A stretch of DNA of 43,376 nt, taken from positions 1 through 43,376 of the forward strand of contig CAJXMF010000018.1 of the NCBI GenBank assembly GCA_913056195.1, given 5' to 3'. The notes beneath the pieces were generated by a model. That model saw nothing but the letters and a program-made list of their open reading frames with translations. It had not been told where the DNA came from and searched no databases. Position 1 is the first letter of the stretch; every line of letters starts with the position of its first letter. The translations under genes and the position numbers were made by a program. Positions 8,875 through 18,680 of the stretch are shown in pieces. This DNA comes from an uncultured Methylococcaceae bacterium. GTDB lineage: Bacteria; Pseudomonadota; Gammaproteobacteria; Methylococcales; Methylomonadaceae.

Positions 8875-9528
8875 ATGGATTATTTATCTTCACTGCTCGA
8901 TTATTTTAATTCGACCGATTTTGCCCGTCTGTCGGCCACCACACTATCCAGCTTCATTCTGATCGTGGCGGCCGAAATGGGCGATAAAAGTCAACTCGTC
9001 TGCATGACGCTGGCCTCGAAGCATCGCGGCCTGCCGGTTATTTTAGGCGCAATCACGGCGTTTGCCTTGCTCAACACGCTGGCGGTCGTTTTTGGCGCCG
9101 CCCTGGCGAGCTGGATTCCACCCTGGCTTGTGGCCAGTGCCGTTGCGCTATTATTTACGCTATTCGGCTTGTTCTCTTTATTTGGACACGAGGAAGATGA
9201 CGACGAAGCGGTGATTGAGAAAAAGGGCCATGGCATTTTTTTGACCACTTTTCTGATGATTACCTTGGCGGAATTTGGCGACAAAACCCAGCTTGCTGTT
9301 GTGGCCTTCAGCAGTACAGCCAATATCTACGCCGTCTGGCTGGGCGCAACGTTGGCTTTAAGCTTGACTTCGGCACTTGGCGTATTAGCCGGTCGAACCA
9401 TTCTGCAACGTTTTTCGATGGCTTTATTGCATAAAATCAGCGGCGCTGTGTTCCTGATTCTGGCCGGCTTCGCCGCCTATAAAGCCTGGATCAATCTGCC
9501 ACCGGCATTGCTGCAGGCATTAGACTAA
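8875..9528 (+). CDS. GDT1/UPF0016-family cation exporter (MneA-like)
   Basis: A 217-residue membrane protein of the UPF0016/GDT1/TMEM165 family, with the two diagnostic motifs EMGDKSQL and EFGDKTQL in two homologous halves of three helices each. The halves are joined by an acidic loop (HEEDDDEA). Characterised bacterial members export manganese and protect against Mn excess; eukaryotic ones exchange Ca or Mn for protons. It follows the ZIP gene by 14 bp, so an importer and a likely exporter sit in one transcription unit. The 3' end overlaps the convergent RNase D gene by 38 bp. No strong ribosome-binding site precedes the ATG, consistent with coupling to the upstream gene. Confidence 0.87.
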   Translation: MDYLSSLLDYFNSTDFARLSATTLSSFILIVAAEMGDKSQLVCMTLASKHRGLPVILGAITAFALLNTLAVVFGAALASWIPPWLVASAVALLFTLFGLFSLFGHEEDDDEAVIEKKGHGIFLTTFLMITLAEFGDKTQLAVVAFSSTANIYAVWLGATLALSLTSALGVLAGRTILQRFSMALLHKISGAVFLILAGFAAYKAWINLPPALLQALD

Positions 9529-10657
9529 CGGTATCGGGCGAAATGCTCAAAGCCAATTGCCCTTGCAGCAAACCTTCCAGCTCTTTACCCACCATGCTGT
9601 AACGCCAGCCGTGCAAGACTGGCGTTTCCGGATCGCCGTCCAATAATCGTTCCAAATCCTTACGCCCGGCCAAAATGACTGGATTCAATGCATTTTCTTC
9701 GCTGCGGATTCTGACAACGGCCGTCAGCACGTCTAAAACAGCTTCCTGTCGGGGGCTTTTTTTTGCCGGCCGCCCTTTTTCATTAAGCGGCGTCGGGGCA
9801 CGTTCCAGGCCTTGTTTGACCAAGTCACATAATACCTTGCCATGACGTCTGACAAGTCCATCATTGATTTGCCGTATTTTAGCCAATTCCGCCACGGTAA
9901 CAGGCTGCAATTTGGCCAATTCAAACAATACGTCATCACGCATCAGCCAATTGCGGGGTCGATTGCTGTGTTGGGCCGTCATTTCTCGCCACTGCGCCAA
10001 TAATTGCACAATGGATAGCTGGCGCCCGGTTAATTTATTTTTACCCCGGATTCTAAGCCAGGCGTGCTCAGGATTGATTTGATACAAGGCTGGATCAGCC
10101 AACCTTTCAAAATCCTGTTGCAACCAGTCCAAACGCCCCAGTTTTTCCAGCTGCGCGGTCATTTTTTGATAAATTTTGCACAGATAAATCACGTCATCGG
10201 CCGCATACTGAATTTGATCCTGATTTAATGGCCGCTCACTCCAGTCGGTTCGGGTATGCGCTTTGCTCAGATTGACATTAAGAAAACTCGATACCAGCAT
10301 CGCATACCCCGGGTTTTCTTGAAAACCCAGCAACGGCGCGGCAATCTGGGTATCAAAAACCGGCGCCATCACGCGACCGGTTATTTGGTAAAAAATTTCC
10401 AGATCCTGACGACAGGCATGCAAGACCTTGGTGATATTTTCATCATACAAGACGTCTAACAACGGGGTCAGATTGTGCAAAACCAATGGGTCAACACAAG
10501 CCACCCATTCAGGCGTTGCAATCTGCAACAGACAAAATTTGGGATAATAGGTTTTTTCACGCAGAAATTCGGTATCCAGCGCAATCCAACGTTCTTTTTT
10601 AATGCTCTGACAAAGTGTTGCCAGTTTTTCAGGGGTATCAATGTATTGAATCATCAT
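9491..10657 (-). CDS. rnd: Ribonuclease D
   Basis: A 388-residue 3'-5' exoribonuclease that trims tRNA precursors and other small RNAs. The DEDD exonuclease motifs are visible: DTEF in motif I, CRQDLEIF in motif II and YAADDVIYL in motif III (DEDDy type). A C-terminal HRDC domain follows (GRQLSIVQLLAQWRE region) and then a second helical segment. The open frame extends 35 codons upstream to 10762, but family members begin close to MIQYIDTPEKL. I therefore start at the ATG at 10657, which has an AGG 5-7 bases upstream; the next codon is also ATG. The gene converges on and overlaps the Mn exporter gene by 38 bp. Confidence 0.92.
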   Translation of the reverse strand: MMIQYIDTPEKLATLCQSIKKERWIALDTEFLREKTYYPKFCLLQIATPEWVACVDPLVLHNLTPLLDVLYDENITKVLHACRQDLEIFYQITGRVMAPVFDTQIAAPLLGFQENPGYAMLVSSFLNVNLSKAHTRTDWSERPLNQDQIQYAADDVIYLCKIYQKMTAQLEKLGRLDWLQQDFERLADPALYQINPEHAWLRIRGKNKLTGRQLSIVQLLAQWREMTAQHSNRPRNWLMRDDVLFELAKLQPVTVAELAKIRQINDGLVRRHGKVLCDLVKQGLERAPTPLNEKGRPAKKSPRQEAVLDVLTAVVRIRSEENALNPVILAGRKDLERLLDGDPETPVLHGWRYSMVGKELEGLLQGQLALSISPDTVSLMPAAMPVAD

Positions 10658-11081
10658 AATGCCTATAACTTTAGCATTAAAACCGACGATAGCCAGCACT
10701 GATGGAGAAAATCTGGATATTCGTCGGCATAACATCTTTAGGCATTCTGATTCGACGCCCACGACAACTTAGCCATCAAACCACCTGACCTGCATTCATA
10801 GGCAGCCATTAACAAGCGTTCACTTTTTATTAAATTTCAATCTCTTAGAAAAAAACATAAAGCAACTCTTTAGTGTTCTATTGTCATTTCTTTGTCATTT
10901 AAAGTTGACTTTTTCCCCAAAATCATTCAATTTACGCATCTGGAAAGGCGGTAACCGCTTGATTCAGGTTAAGCTTAAACTGAAAAAAGTAAAAGCCATC
11001 CAACAACGCTTTAAAACTAATATTAGTCTTAATAACATGAAATCGTATTCTGGCGCGTAACAGGATACCAGGAGGAAACAT
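10658..11081. promoter_or_regulatory. 424-bp intergenic region carrying the xoxF control region
   Basis: This gap between the divergent rnd and xoxF genes has no credible gene. Features seen: two copies of TTGTCATTT at 10881-10889 and 10892-10900, spaced 11 bp apart, directly upstream of a possible -35 box TTGACT at 10905-10910; a 12-bp perfect palindrome ACTAATATTAGT at 11016-11027; and a strong AGGAGG ribosome-binding site 6 bp before the xoxF ATG. The -10 box is poor (CAATTT region near 10928). A regulated promoter that needs an activator fits, but that is inference. Confidence 0.5.
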
Positions 11082-12941
11082 ATGAAGAAGCCTGTAAAAA
11101 ACTGGCTGCTCGCTTCGACTGTAGCTGCTTTGCTTGCTGCACCGACCCTTTCAAGCGCTAACAGCGGCGTTGAAAAACTGACTCAAAACCCTGCTAACTG
11201 GGCCACTGCATTAGGTAACTATGCGGGCACACGTTACAGCAAACTTGATCAAATCAATTCCAAAAACGTCAAAAACCTGCAACCTGCATGGTCTTTCTCA
11301 ACAGGTGTTTTGCGTGGTCATGAAGGCGGTCCATTGTTTATCAATGGTGTTTTATACGTCCACACACCTTTTCCAAATACGGTTTATGCGATTGATCCAA
11401 AAACACAATCTGTTATTTGGGAATACACACCACAAATGGATGCCGATGTCACCATTCCTGTGATGTGCTGTGACACCGTCAACCGTGGTTTAGCCTATGG
11501 TGATGGAAAAATCTTCCTGCAACAGTCTGATACTGTTTTGACGGCATTAGACGCTAAAACAGGTAAACGTGTATGGAGTGTGCAGAACGGTGATCCAAAA
11601 CTGGGTATGACCAACACAAACGCACCTCTGGTTGTTAAAGACATGGTTCTGACCGGTATCGCCGGTGGTGAATTCGGTGTTCGCGGTTTCCTTGCTGCCT
11701 ATGACATTCGTACTGGCGAATTACGCTGGAAAGGCTACAGCATGGGGCCAGATGCCGACACCTTAATTAACCCTGACAAAACAACAACCTGGAAAGACGG
11801 TAAAGTTCAAAAAGTAGGCGCTAATTCCAGTTTAAAAACCTGGAAAGGCGACCAATGGAAAATTGGCGGCGGCACCACTTGGGGCTGGTACAGCTATGAC
11901 CCTGATCTGAACCTGGTGTATTACGGTTCTGGTAACCCTTCAACCTGGAACCCTGTACAACGTCCTGGCGACAACAAATGGTCCATGTCTTTATGGGCGC
12001 GTGATGCTGACACCGGTGAAGTCAAATGGGTTTACCAAATGACACCACACGATGAGTGGGATTATGATGGTATTAATGAAACTGTTCTGGTCGATCAAAA
12101 AATCAACGGCAAAATGCGCAAAACTATCGTGCATTTCGACCGTAACGGTTTTGGCTATACTTTAGACCGTGTTACCGGTGAATTGTTAGTCGCTGAAAAA
12201 TTCGATAAAACAGTCAACTGGGCAAGCCATGTTGATATGAGATCTGGCCGTCCACAAGTTGTGGATCGCTACAGCACTGAGTTCCATGGTGAAGACGAAA
12301 ATACGACAGACATCTGTCCTGCGGCTCTAGGTGCTAAAAACCAACAACCGGTTTCGTATTCTCCACAAACAGGTTACTTCTACATCTCAGGTAACCACTT
12401 GTGTATGAACTACGAACCTTTTGAAGTTTCATACACCGCTGGCCAGCCTTATGTAGGTGCGACCTTAACCATGCGCCCAGCGCAAGGCGATGTATTGACC
12501 GGAAAACCTGATGGTTCTCATAACCTGGGTCAATTCACTGCATGGGATGCGAAAACAGGCAAAATCGTCTGGTCCAACAAAGAGCAATTCTCGGTCTGGT
12601 CCGGTTCTCTTGCAACTGCCGGTGGCGTTGTATTCTACGGTACTCTGGAAGGTTACCTGAAAGCTGTTGATGCGAAAACAGGTAAAGAGCTGTATCGCTT
12701 CAAAACACCTTCAGGCATCATCGGTAACGTCAATACCTGGGAATACAACGGCAAACAATATGTTGGCGTTTTATCCGGTATTGGTGGCTGGGCCGGAATC
12801 GGTATCGCAGCTGGCCTGGATACAGGCGAGGAGTCTTCCAACTCTGAAGGCCTGGGTGCTGTAGGTGCATACAGAAGCCTGAACTCTTATACCAAATTGG
12901 GCGGCACGTTGACTGTATTTGCATTGCCTGGTAACAAATAA
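11082..12941 (+). CDS. xoxF: Lanthanide-dependent PQQ methanol dehydrogenase XoxF
   Basis: A 619-residue periplasmic quinoprotein that oxidises methanol with PQQ and a lanthanide ion. The signal peptide runs to about residue 26 ([10 protein letters not shown]). The vicinal Cys129-Cys130 that contact PQQ are present ([10 protein letters not shown]). The motif WDYDG gives catalytic Asp327 plus the extra Asp329 that marks lanthanide-binding XoxF; calcium-dependent MxaF has Ala there. Other metal ligands Glu197 (GGEFG) and Asn285 (GSGNPSTWN) are in place, and the tryptophan-rich beta-propeller blades repeat through the protein. A strong AGGAGG site precedes the ATG and a strong terminator follows the stop, as expected for a highly expressed gene. 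Length and C-terminus are normal. No cytochrome (xoxG) gene lies in this window. Confidence 0.97.
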   Translation: MKKPVKNWLLASTVAALLAAPTLSSANSGVEKLTQNPANWATALGNYAGTRYSKLDQINSKNVKNLQPAWSFSTGVLRGHEGGPLFINGVLYVHTPFPNTVYAIDPKTQSVIWEYTPQMDADVTIPVMCCDTVNRGLAYGDGKIFLQQSDTVLTALDAKTGKRVWSVQNGDPKLGMTNTNAPLVVKDMVLTGIAGGEFGVRGFLAAYDIRTGELRWKGYSMGPDADTLINPDKTTTWKDGKVQKVGANSSLKTWKGDQWKIGGGTTWGWYSYDPDLNLVYYGSGNPSTWNPVQRPGDNKWSMSLWARDADTGEVKWVYQMTPHDEWDYDGINETVLVDQKINGKMRKTIVHFDRNGFGYTLDRVTGELLVAEKFDKTVNWASHVDMRSGRPQVVDRYSTEFHGEDENTTDICPAALGAKNQQPVSYSPQTGYFYISGNHLCMNYEPFEVSYTAGQPYVGATLTMRPAQGDVLTGKPDGSHNLGQFTAWDAKTGKIVWSNKEQFSVWSGSLATAGGVVFYGTLEGYLKAVDAKTGKELYRFKTPSGIIGNVNTWEYNGKQYVGVLSGIGGWAGIGIAAGLDTGEESSNSEGLGAVGAYRSLNSYTKLGGTLTVFALPGNK

Positions 12942-12967
12942 GTTTCAACTTATTTAGAAGAGCAAAC

Positions 12968-13003
12968 AAGGCCTTGGCTGTTCTCAGTCAAGGCCTTTTT
13001 TTT
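12968..13003 (+). terminator. Rho-independent terminator of xoxF
   Basis: A perfect 9-bp stem, AAGGCCTTG at 12968-12976 and CAAGGCCTT at 12989-12997, with a 12-base loop is followed by a run of eight T residues ending at 13003. It lies 27 bp after the xoxF stop, so most xoxF transcripts should end before the xoxJ-like gene. Confidence 0.92.
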
Positions 13004-13128
13004 ACGCTACAAAAACAATTTGGTAAGCGCCTTCTCAAAATCAGTATTCTCTCGAACTTTTTATTCAGCTTGTCTGTCAGTTAATGGTATCGTTAACCTT
13101 GTCTTTAACTTTTATTCATTCCTTAAAT

Positions 13129-13971
13129 ATGTTTAAAACACAACTATTTTTCTTATTTCTGTTTATTTATAGTTTTTCGGTAAATGCTGCAGAAAAATTC
13201 CGTGTCTGCGCAGATCCGCTCAACCCGCCCTACTCAACCAAGGAACAAACCGGTTATGAAAACAAAATTGCCCAATTGTTTGCCACTCAACTCGGTCAGG
13301 AGCTGGAATATTACTGGTTTCCTCAACGGATAGGTTTTATTCGCAATACCTTAAAATCCGAGATTGAAGGAACCGACCAATTTAAATGTGATGTTGTCAT
13401 GGGCGTTCCGACCGGATTTGATTTTGCCAAGACGACTAAGCCCTATTTCCATTCGACTTATACCTTAATTATTGCCAAAGGACGCGGTTGGGACAACATT
13501 AGCTCGCCTGAACAACTGGCCGATCAGCCACTGCAAAAAATAGAAAACATGAAAATCGCCATGTTTGACCGAGGCCCAGGCACGGCCTGGCTACAGAAAA
13601 TGGGGTTACTGGATCAAGGCATTCCCTATCAGAGCATGACAGGCGACGATAAAAACAATGTCGCCATGCAGATTGAAAAAGATCTGAAAGCTGGAAAAAT
13701 CGATATGGTGATTTTATGGGGCCCGCTCTCCGGTTATATCACATCCAAGAGCCCGGAAGGCAGTTATATTGTTCTGCCTATGCAATCGACACCTGATATA
13801 AAGTTTGATTTTTCGATGAGTATGGCGGTTCGTTATGGCGATAACGAGAGAAAAGCCATGTTAGAACGCCTCATCGACAAAAACTCAGATAAAATTATTC
13901 AAATTATAGAAAGCTATCGTATTCCGGTATTGCCTATTCCGAAACAATCACCTCGACATGATGACGATTAA
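13129..13971 (+). CDS. xoxJ: XoxJ/MxaJ-like periplasmic solute-binding protein
   Basis: A 280-residue exported protein of the quinoprotein-dehydrogenase-associated substrate-binding family (MxaJ/XoxJ). After a signal peptide (MFKTQLFFLFLFIYSFSVNAA) the mature part begins KFRVCADPLNPPYS, typical for this group, and continues as a two-lobe periplasmic binding fold. MxaJ and XoxJ are needed for methanol dehydrogenase activity or assembly; XoxJ is thought to help activate XoxF. Placement directly after xoxF supports the call. The open frame reaches back to 13084, but the ATG at 13129 puts the signal peptide at the N-terminus. Neither start has a good ribosome-binding site. A terminator separates it from xoxF, so it may have its own weak promoter. 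Confidence 0.85.
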   Translation: MFKTQLFFLFLFIYSFSVNAAEKFRVCADPLNPPYSTKEQTGYENKIAQLFATQLGQELEYYWFPQRIGFIRNTLKSEIEGTDQFKCDVVMGVPTGFDFAKTTKPYFHSTYTLIIAKGRGWDNISSPEQLADQPLQKIENMKIAMFDRGPGTAWLQKMGLLDQGIPYQSMTGDDKNNVAMQIEKDLKAGKIDMVILWGPLSGYITSKSPEGSYIVLPMQSTPDIKFDFSMSMAVRYGDNERKAMLERLIDKNSDKIIQIIESYRIPVLPIPKQSPRHDDD

Positions 13972-13990
13972 AGATAAAGATTGATACATC

Positions 13991-14019
13991 GTAGCACCGA
14001 TTGACAGCATCGGTGCTAC
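13991..14019. terminator. Hairpin between convergent xoxJ-like and malQ genes
   Basis: An 11-bp perfect stem (13991-14001 with 14009-14019) with a 7-base loop lies between the two converging genes and overlaps the malQ TAG stop. There is no clear T tract on either side, so it may be a weak bidirectional terminator or only a 3'-end stabilising structure. Confidence 0.5.
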
Positions 14020-15479
14020 AAATTTCTGCCAAACAACCCAATCAAATGCTTTAGCCGCCCGGCATATTCATCAGTCAGCTGATCCCAGGAAAACCGCCAA
14101 CGCCAATTACCTTCTATTGTCCCCGGGGTATTCATTCTGTGATCAGACCCTAAGCATAAAAGGTCCTGCATCGGAATCACAGCCAGACTTGACACAGAAG
14201 CAAGCGCCGTCCCGATTAAGGTATAAGGCATTGCGGTTTGAGAAAAGCCAAGATATTCATATATACGATGCTTTTCGGCATCCGATAAGCTGTTAAACCA
14301 GCCCAACGTGGTATCGTTATCATGTGTGCCTGTGTAAATGACACTGTTTGGCACACAGTTGTGGGGTAAATACGGATTCCCAGCGCCGTTGCCGAATGCA
14401 AACTGTAGAATTTTCATCCCGGGTAATTCAAAATCATCCCGTAATTTTTCCACCGCATCCGTAATAATCCCTAAATCTTCAGCAACCAACGCTAAATCGG
14501 GATAGTTTTGACTAATCGCGCGCAATAATTGATCGCCGCTCGCTTCGACCCACTGCCCATTGACGGCGGTATCTTCCTTGGCCGGAATTTCCCAGGCCGA
14601 CTCCAACCCTCGAAAATGATCAATGCGCAAAATATCAAATAATTCATTCTGGGTTTGGATGCGTTCCAGCCACCATTTGAAACCGGTTTTAACATGATAC
14701 TCCCAGGCATAATGGGGATTACCCCAGCGCTGACCCAACTCTGAGAAATAATCTGGCGGCACCCCGGCCACGACCACCATGTCTCCCTCTTCATTCAATT
14801 TGAATGCGGCGCGATTGGCCCAGACATCGGCGCTGTCATAAGCGACAAAAATAGGAATATCGCCAAATAACAAAATACCATGTTCGTTGGCGCATTGTTT
14901 CAGCGCTTTCCACTGTGAGAAAAAAATGAATTGTTCAAATTTAATGACATCGAGCATGGCCTGCAGGCGCTTCTGCGCGGCCGCCAATGCTCGGGGGTGA
15001 CGCTGTTTTAAAGGTTCAGGCCAGGTATTCCAGCTTTGCTGGTTAAATTCATTATGCAACGCATAAAACAAGGCAAAATCATCCAGCCAAAAGGTGTTAT
15101 CGTCACAAAAGCGATTAAACGCCTGCCTGGCATCGTCATCGGCCAGCTCTAAAAAGCCCTGGTATGCCAATGTCATCAGCTGATGATCATGCCAACCATC
15201 AAAACTACGCTGCGAGGGCTGTAACCAGCCTTTTTGCTCTAGATCCGACAAATCGATCAAGGCCGGATTACCGGCATGCGCCGACATACATTGATAGGGC
15301 GATCCATCGCCATGAGGAACGCCTAAGGGCAAGGTTTGCCAGACTGTAACTCCCGTATCAAGTAAGAAATGGATAAAATTAAATGCTTCTGCGCCTAATG
15401 TTCCATTCTCACCCTCTCCCGGTAACGATGTAATATGTAATAAAATGCCTGCTCGGCGTTTTCTCAGATGTTCATTCAT
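14016..15479 (-). CDS. malQ: 4-alpha-glucanotransferase (amylomaltase)
   Basis: A 487-residue GH77 enzyme that transfers 4-alpha-glucan segments between maltodextrins. It begins RRAGILLHITSLPG as in bacterial MalQ/DPE1 proteins. Catalytic motifs are visible: ILRIDHFRGLESAW with the nucleophile Asp, LVAEDLGIIT with the acid/base Glu, and YTGTHDNDTTLGWF with the transition-state Asp. Length matches the short DPE1-type form rather than the longer E. coli MalQ. It is the last gene of the minus-strand unit glgC-GH57-malQ, 12 bp after the GH57 gene. The context points to remodelling of glycogen-derived oligosaccharides rather than maltose uptake, since no maltose transporter is nearby. Confidence 0.95.
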   Translation of the reverse strand: MNEHLRKRRAGILLHITSLPGEGENGTLGAEAFNFIHFLLDTGVTVWQTLPLGVPHGDGSPYQCMSAHAGNPALIDLSDLEQKGWLQPSQRSFDGWHDHQLMTLAYQGFLELADDDARQAFNRFCDDNTFWLDDFALFYALHNEFNQQSWNTWPEPLKQRHPRALAAAQKRLQAMLDVIKFEQFIFFSQWKALKQCANEHGILLFGDIPIFVAYDSADVWANRAAFKLNEEGDMVVVAGVPPDYFSELGQRWGNPHYAWEYHVKTGFKWWLERIQTQNELFDILRIDHFRGLESAWEIPAKEDTAVNGQWVEASGDQLLRAISQNYPDLALVAEDLGIITDAVEKLRDDFELPGMKILQFAFGNGAGNPYLPHNCVPNSVIYTGTHDNDTTLGWFNSLSDAEKHRIYEYLGFSQTAMPYTLIGTALASVSSLAVIPMQDLLCLGSDHRMNTPGTIEGNWRWRFSWDQLTDEYAGRLKHLIGLFGRNL

Positions 15480-15491
15480 AGTTATGCTGAC

Positions 15492-17180
15492 TCATTCTTC
15501 TTCACTTCCCCGACGCATTGCGCCCCCCATATCCGGCGCACCGCTTCCTGTGGCAAAAGAATGAAACAAATAGTCTGGCGGCTCAACAGAAAGAAAACGA
15601 TAAAGGTTTTCAAGGTTTAGTCGAAATTGCTTTTCAAAGGCGCTGACGGCATCGCCTGGATTATAATCACCAAACCACCAAAACCAGTCAGACCCTTCGC
15701 ACACAGCGAGTTGTTTCTCGGCCTCAGCACATTGATTGGTTGATAATTGGTCTGTGGCAACAACCTTATCAAACACCTGTTTGGCTTCGGCCAGCATTTC
15801 CCAGCCCCGATTTTTATCAGCGTCCCCAATCCAGGTCGAAAATGTCCCGTATACCCAACTGCCGGCAACCAGTTTATTCAGCATCACGACAGGCAGATTA
15901 TTTTTCAAACATTCGGAAAATGTGGTCAGCTCTATATCAGGATGCTCGGCCAGGCGCTGATAAAGCGCAGACAGAAAATAAAAGCCATTTTTTGGAAAAT
16001 ATTCCCAAGCGTTTTCGCCATCCATAATGATCGAAACGACACCATCCTGCTTCAAAAAATGTCCAATATTTTCGATATGATGGACTAAATCGCTCACCGC
16101 ATGATCGGCATGCCATTTGGAGTATTCAAAACCAATCAAGTCAGAGAGACCATCATCTCTGAAAAAACACTGTATCGGTAAACCGTCCAGTTTAAATGGA
16201 TGATGAATCGATTGTGTCTCTTGCCCCGAAGCCCTCAAGCTGTTTTTCAATACATTCCCGCCTGATGCGGTCCATTTAAAACCAAACTCTGACAAGATTT
16301 CCAACGTCTGCCGGCTCACACTACCCTCGGAAGGCCAGCAACCTTGCGGCTTGAAACCAAAAGTTCGTTCAAAACAATCCAGCCCGTGCACAAGATGCCA
16401 TCTTACTCGCTCTTCCCCGCCGGGATAGCCGTCAATGTCGGGTAATGGCGCATTTGGCATAGCCTCATGGGCAGAATGTATATCCAGCAATAGTGGCATA
16501 ATAGGGTGTGCATACGGCGTCACGGAAAGCTCAACGCGACCTTGTTCAGCTAATACCTTATAGCGCGGCAGAATAGTCGTCAGTATGTCCTGAATAATCT
16601 GCACTAAAAGGCATCGATCATCCGGCGAGAAATCTTTCCCTTTTTCGATTAAGGTCTGCACGCGTTCATCGCTGCGCTTTACCGTTTCACCCAGCCAGGC
16701 CAGGTGATACCAAACGACAAGATCAATCAGGAACTGCTGATTGATATAACGAACTGCTTCCGGCATCGCCAGCAGACACTCCGAAATATCATATAATTGC
16801 TTAAAAGCCGGATAGCGCTCAATTTGTCGCAATTTATTGGCCTTGCGGCAATTCCCGATGAGTTTAAGTCGCTCTGCGTGTTCTAACGCATCTAATTCTG
16901 TGACCAAGGCGGCCAATAACGGATCTTTAGGCGGCGAATGCGATTCAAAATAATGCTGCAGCTGTTGACTGTAATCCTGAATCTGTTCGATCAAAATTGG
17001 CGAGAAATTAACAACGGCTCGTGCACCGGGAACGGCTTCTAAATGTGCAGCCATATCGACATAATCTTTAATGGCATGTAAATAGGTCCATGGCAACACA
17101 TATTCGCCCGTCCTGAGGTCGCGATATTCAGGCTGGTGCATGTGCCAACACAACACCAACCTTATTTTGCTACCGGACAT
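15492..17180 (-). CDS. Glycoside hydrolase family 57 protein (alpha-amylase or glucanotransferase type)
   Basis: A 562-residue GH57 protein. The N-terminus [13 protein letters not shown] is GH57 conserved region 1, which carries His residues of the active site. GCWPSEGS holds the likely nucleophile Glu (region 3), and [12 protein letters not shown] holds the likely acid/base Asp (region 4). GH57 includes amylases, 4-alpha-glucanotransferases, branching enzymes and amylopullulanases; this 560-residue single-domain type in glycogen clusters is usually annotated only as alpha-amylase/alpha-mannosidase-like. The start overlaps the glgC 3' end by 11 bp, so the two are translationally coupled. A role in trimming or building alpha-glucan is inferred from context; the exact reaction is open. 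The last ten residues include a short charged tail. Confidence 0.88.
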   Translation of the reverse strand: MSGSKIRLVLCWHMHQPEYRDLRTGEYVLPWTYLHAIKDYVDMAAHLEAVPGARAVVNFSPILIEQIQDYSQQLQHYFESHSPPKDPLLAALVTELDALEHAERLKLIGNCRKANKLRQIERYPAFKQLYDISECLLAMPEAVRYINQQFLIDLVVWYHLAWLGETVKRSDERVQTLIEKGKDFSPDDRCLLVQIIQDILTTILPRYKVLAEQGRVELSVTPYAHPIMPLLLDIHSAHEAMPNAPLPDIDGYPGGEERVRWHLVHGLDCFERTFGFKPQGCWPSEGSVSRQTLEILSEFGFKWTASGGNVLKNSLRASGQETQSIHHPFKLDGLPIQCFFRDDGLSDLIGFEYSKWHADHAVSDLVHHIENIGHFLKQDGVVSIIMDGENAWEYFPKNGFYFLSALYQRLAEHPDIELTTFSECLKNNLPVVMLNKLVAGSWVYGTFSTWIGDADKNRGWEMLAEAKQVFDKVVATDQLSTNQCAEAEKQLAVCEGSDWFWWFGDYNPGDAVSAFEKQFRLNLENLYRFLSVEPPDYLFHSFATGSGAPDMGGAMRRGSEEE

Positions 17181-18444
17181 AATGAAGTCTTTGGCCTAAC
17201 ATTTCAGGCGTCACCAGCACCACTCCGCCCGGACTGACATGAAAACGCCTTTCATCATCGGCTCTGTTTTCACCAATGATCGTCCCTTCCGGTACTTCGC
17301 AGCTTTTTTCGACAATTGCTTTTTTGATTCGGCAATGGCGGCCAATATTGACTTCCGGCAAAATAACTGAATCTTCAACCAGAGAATATGAATTCACTCT
17401 GACTTTTGAAAACAACAGTGAATGTTTAACCTTGGCGCCTGATACGATACAGCCTCCCGACACCATCGAATCAATCGCTTGTCCACGTCGGTCATCATCA
17501 TCAAATACAAATTTTGCCGGCGGTGTTTGTTCCTGATAAGTCCAGATTGGCCAGGTTTTATCGTATAAATTCATATCCGGTTTGATGCCAATCAGTTCCA
17601 TATTGGCTTTCCAATAGGCGTCGATCGTACCCACATCACGCCAATAACTTTGCCCGCCTTGCAAATCAAGGAATGGATAGGCATTCACGCGATATTTATC
17701 GATCACGGCCGGAATAATATCTTTACCAAAATCACGGCTTGACCCCGGGGTATCGGCGTCTTTGATTAATTGTTCAAATAAAAAATCGGCATTGAACACA
17801 TAGATACCCATTGACGCCAATGCCGTATCCGTCCGACCTGGCATAACCGGTGGATTTTCTGGCTTCTCTATAAAATCAATAACATGGCGATCATCATCAA
17901 CATGCATCACACCAAATTCCCTGGCATCCTGCAGAGGAACTTCAAGGCAGCCAATCGTCAAATCTGCATTATTATCGACATGATCGGCCAACATGGCGCC
18001 ATAATCCATTTTATAGATATGATCACCGGCCAACACTAAAATAAATTCCGGATTACGATGCCGTAAAATATCGATATTTTGATAAATGGCGTCGGCTGTT
18101 CCTAAATACCAATCATGTTCTGAATGACGCTGCTGTGCCGGCATTAAATCGACATACTCACCGAATTCACCGCGTAAAAATCCCCACCCTTGCATAATAT
18201 GCCGAATCAACGAATCCGCTTTATACTGCGTCAAAATACCAATTTTACGAATACCGGAATTTATACAATTTGATAAAGGAAAGTCTATAATCCTGCACTT
18301 TCCACCAAAAGGCACGGCAGGCTTGGCACGCCAATTGGTCATATCCTTTAAACGAGAACCTCGCCCACCGGCCAAAATCAAGGCAACCGTATTACGGGTG
18401 AGATGACTGACAAAACGCTCCGTTGACTTACCATGGTTCGACAT
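17170..18444 (-). CDS. glgC: Glucose-1-phosphate adenylyltransferase
   Basis: A 424-residue ADP-glucose pyrophosphorylase, which makes ADP-glucose from glucose-1-phosphate and ATP and is the committed step of bacterial glycogen synthesis. The nucleotide-binding motif [16 protein letters not shown], the [14 protein letters not shown] segment (with the allosteric Lys region), the [11 protein letters not shown] active-site motif and the FIEKPENPP glucose-1-phosphate motif are all present, followed by the left-handed beta-helix C-terminal domain. Length is as in E. coli. An AAGGGGGAAAT ribosome-binding site precedes the ATG. It is transcribed divergently from glgB across a 236-bp gap and leads the glgC-GH57-malQ unit. 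Regulation by glycolytic intermediates is known for the family. Confidence 0.97.
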   Translation of the reverse strand: MSNHGKSTERFVSHLTRNTVALILAGGRGSRLKDMTNWRAKPAVPFGGKCRIIDFPLSNCINSGIRKIGILTQYKADSLIRHIMQGWGFLRGEFGEYVDLMPAQQRHSEHDWYLGTADAIYQNIDILRHRNPEFILVLAGDHIYKMDYGAMLADHVDNNADLTIGCLEVPLQDAREFGVMHVDDDRHVIDFIEKPENPPVMPGRTDTALASMGIYVFNADFLFEQLIKDADTPGSSRDFGKDIIPAVIDKYRVNAYPFLDLQGGQSYWRDVGTIDAYWKANMELIGIKPDMNLYDKTWPIWTYQEQTPPAKFVFDDDDRRGQAIDSMVSGGCIVSGAKVKHSLLFSKVRVNSYSLVEDSVILPEVNIGRHCRIKKAIVEKSCEVPEGTIIGENRADDERRFHVSPGGVVLVTPEMLGQRLHYVR

Positions 18445-18680
18445 ATTTCCCCCTTGACAGGTTTATTTTTTTATTCTGCATCCTAAATCAATAAATTTAT
18501 TGTGGTTTTGATAAACACTTATATCTTGAACCGTCATAAAAACACAGACTCCGATTGCTACGCCCCTATTGTTGTCTAATCTGAGTTTTTTCACAATAGT
18601 CTTAACACAAATTTCATTCCAACCAGTGAATTTGATACTATCCATAGTCAAACAACAGCTAATAACAGAGGCAGCATCCC
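18445..18680. promoter_or_regulatory. Divergent glgC/glgB promoter region
   Basis: A 236-bp AT-rich gap between the divergent glgC and glgB starts. It contains a perfect 14-bp palindrome, CAATAAATTTATTG at 18489-18502, 45-58 bp upstream of glgC. A ribosome-binding site for glgC (AAGGGGG) and a weaker one for glgB (AGAGGCAG) are at its edges. I could not place convincing -35/-10 pairs. A 62-codon minus frame here looks spurious. Confidence 0.5.

Noticed and set aside
10658-10762. 35-codon N-terminal extension of RNase D
   Set aside because: The extension has no similarity to RNase D, while the ATG at 10657 gives the family N-terminus and has an AGG in a suitable place.
18463-18651. 62-codon minus-strand frame in the glgC/glgB gap
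   Set aside because: No ribosome-binding site, no recognisable motif, and it would fill the only promoter space of two operons.
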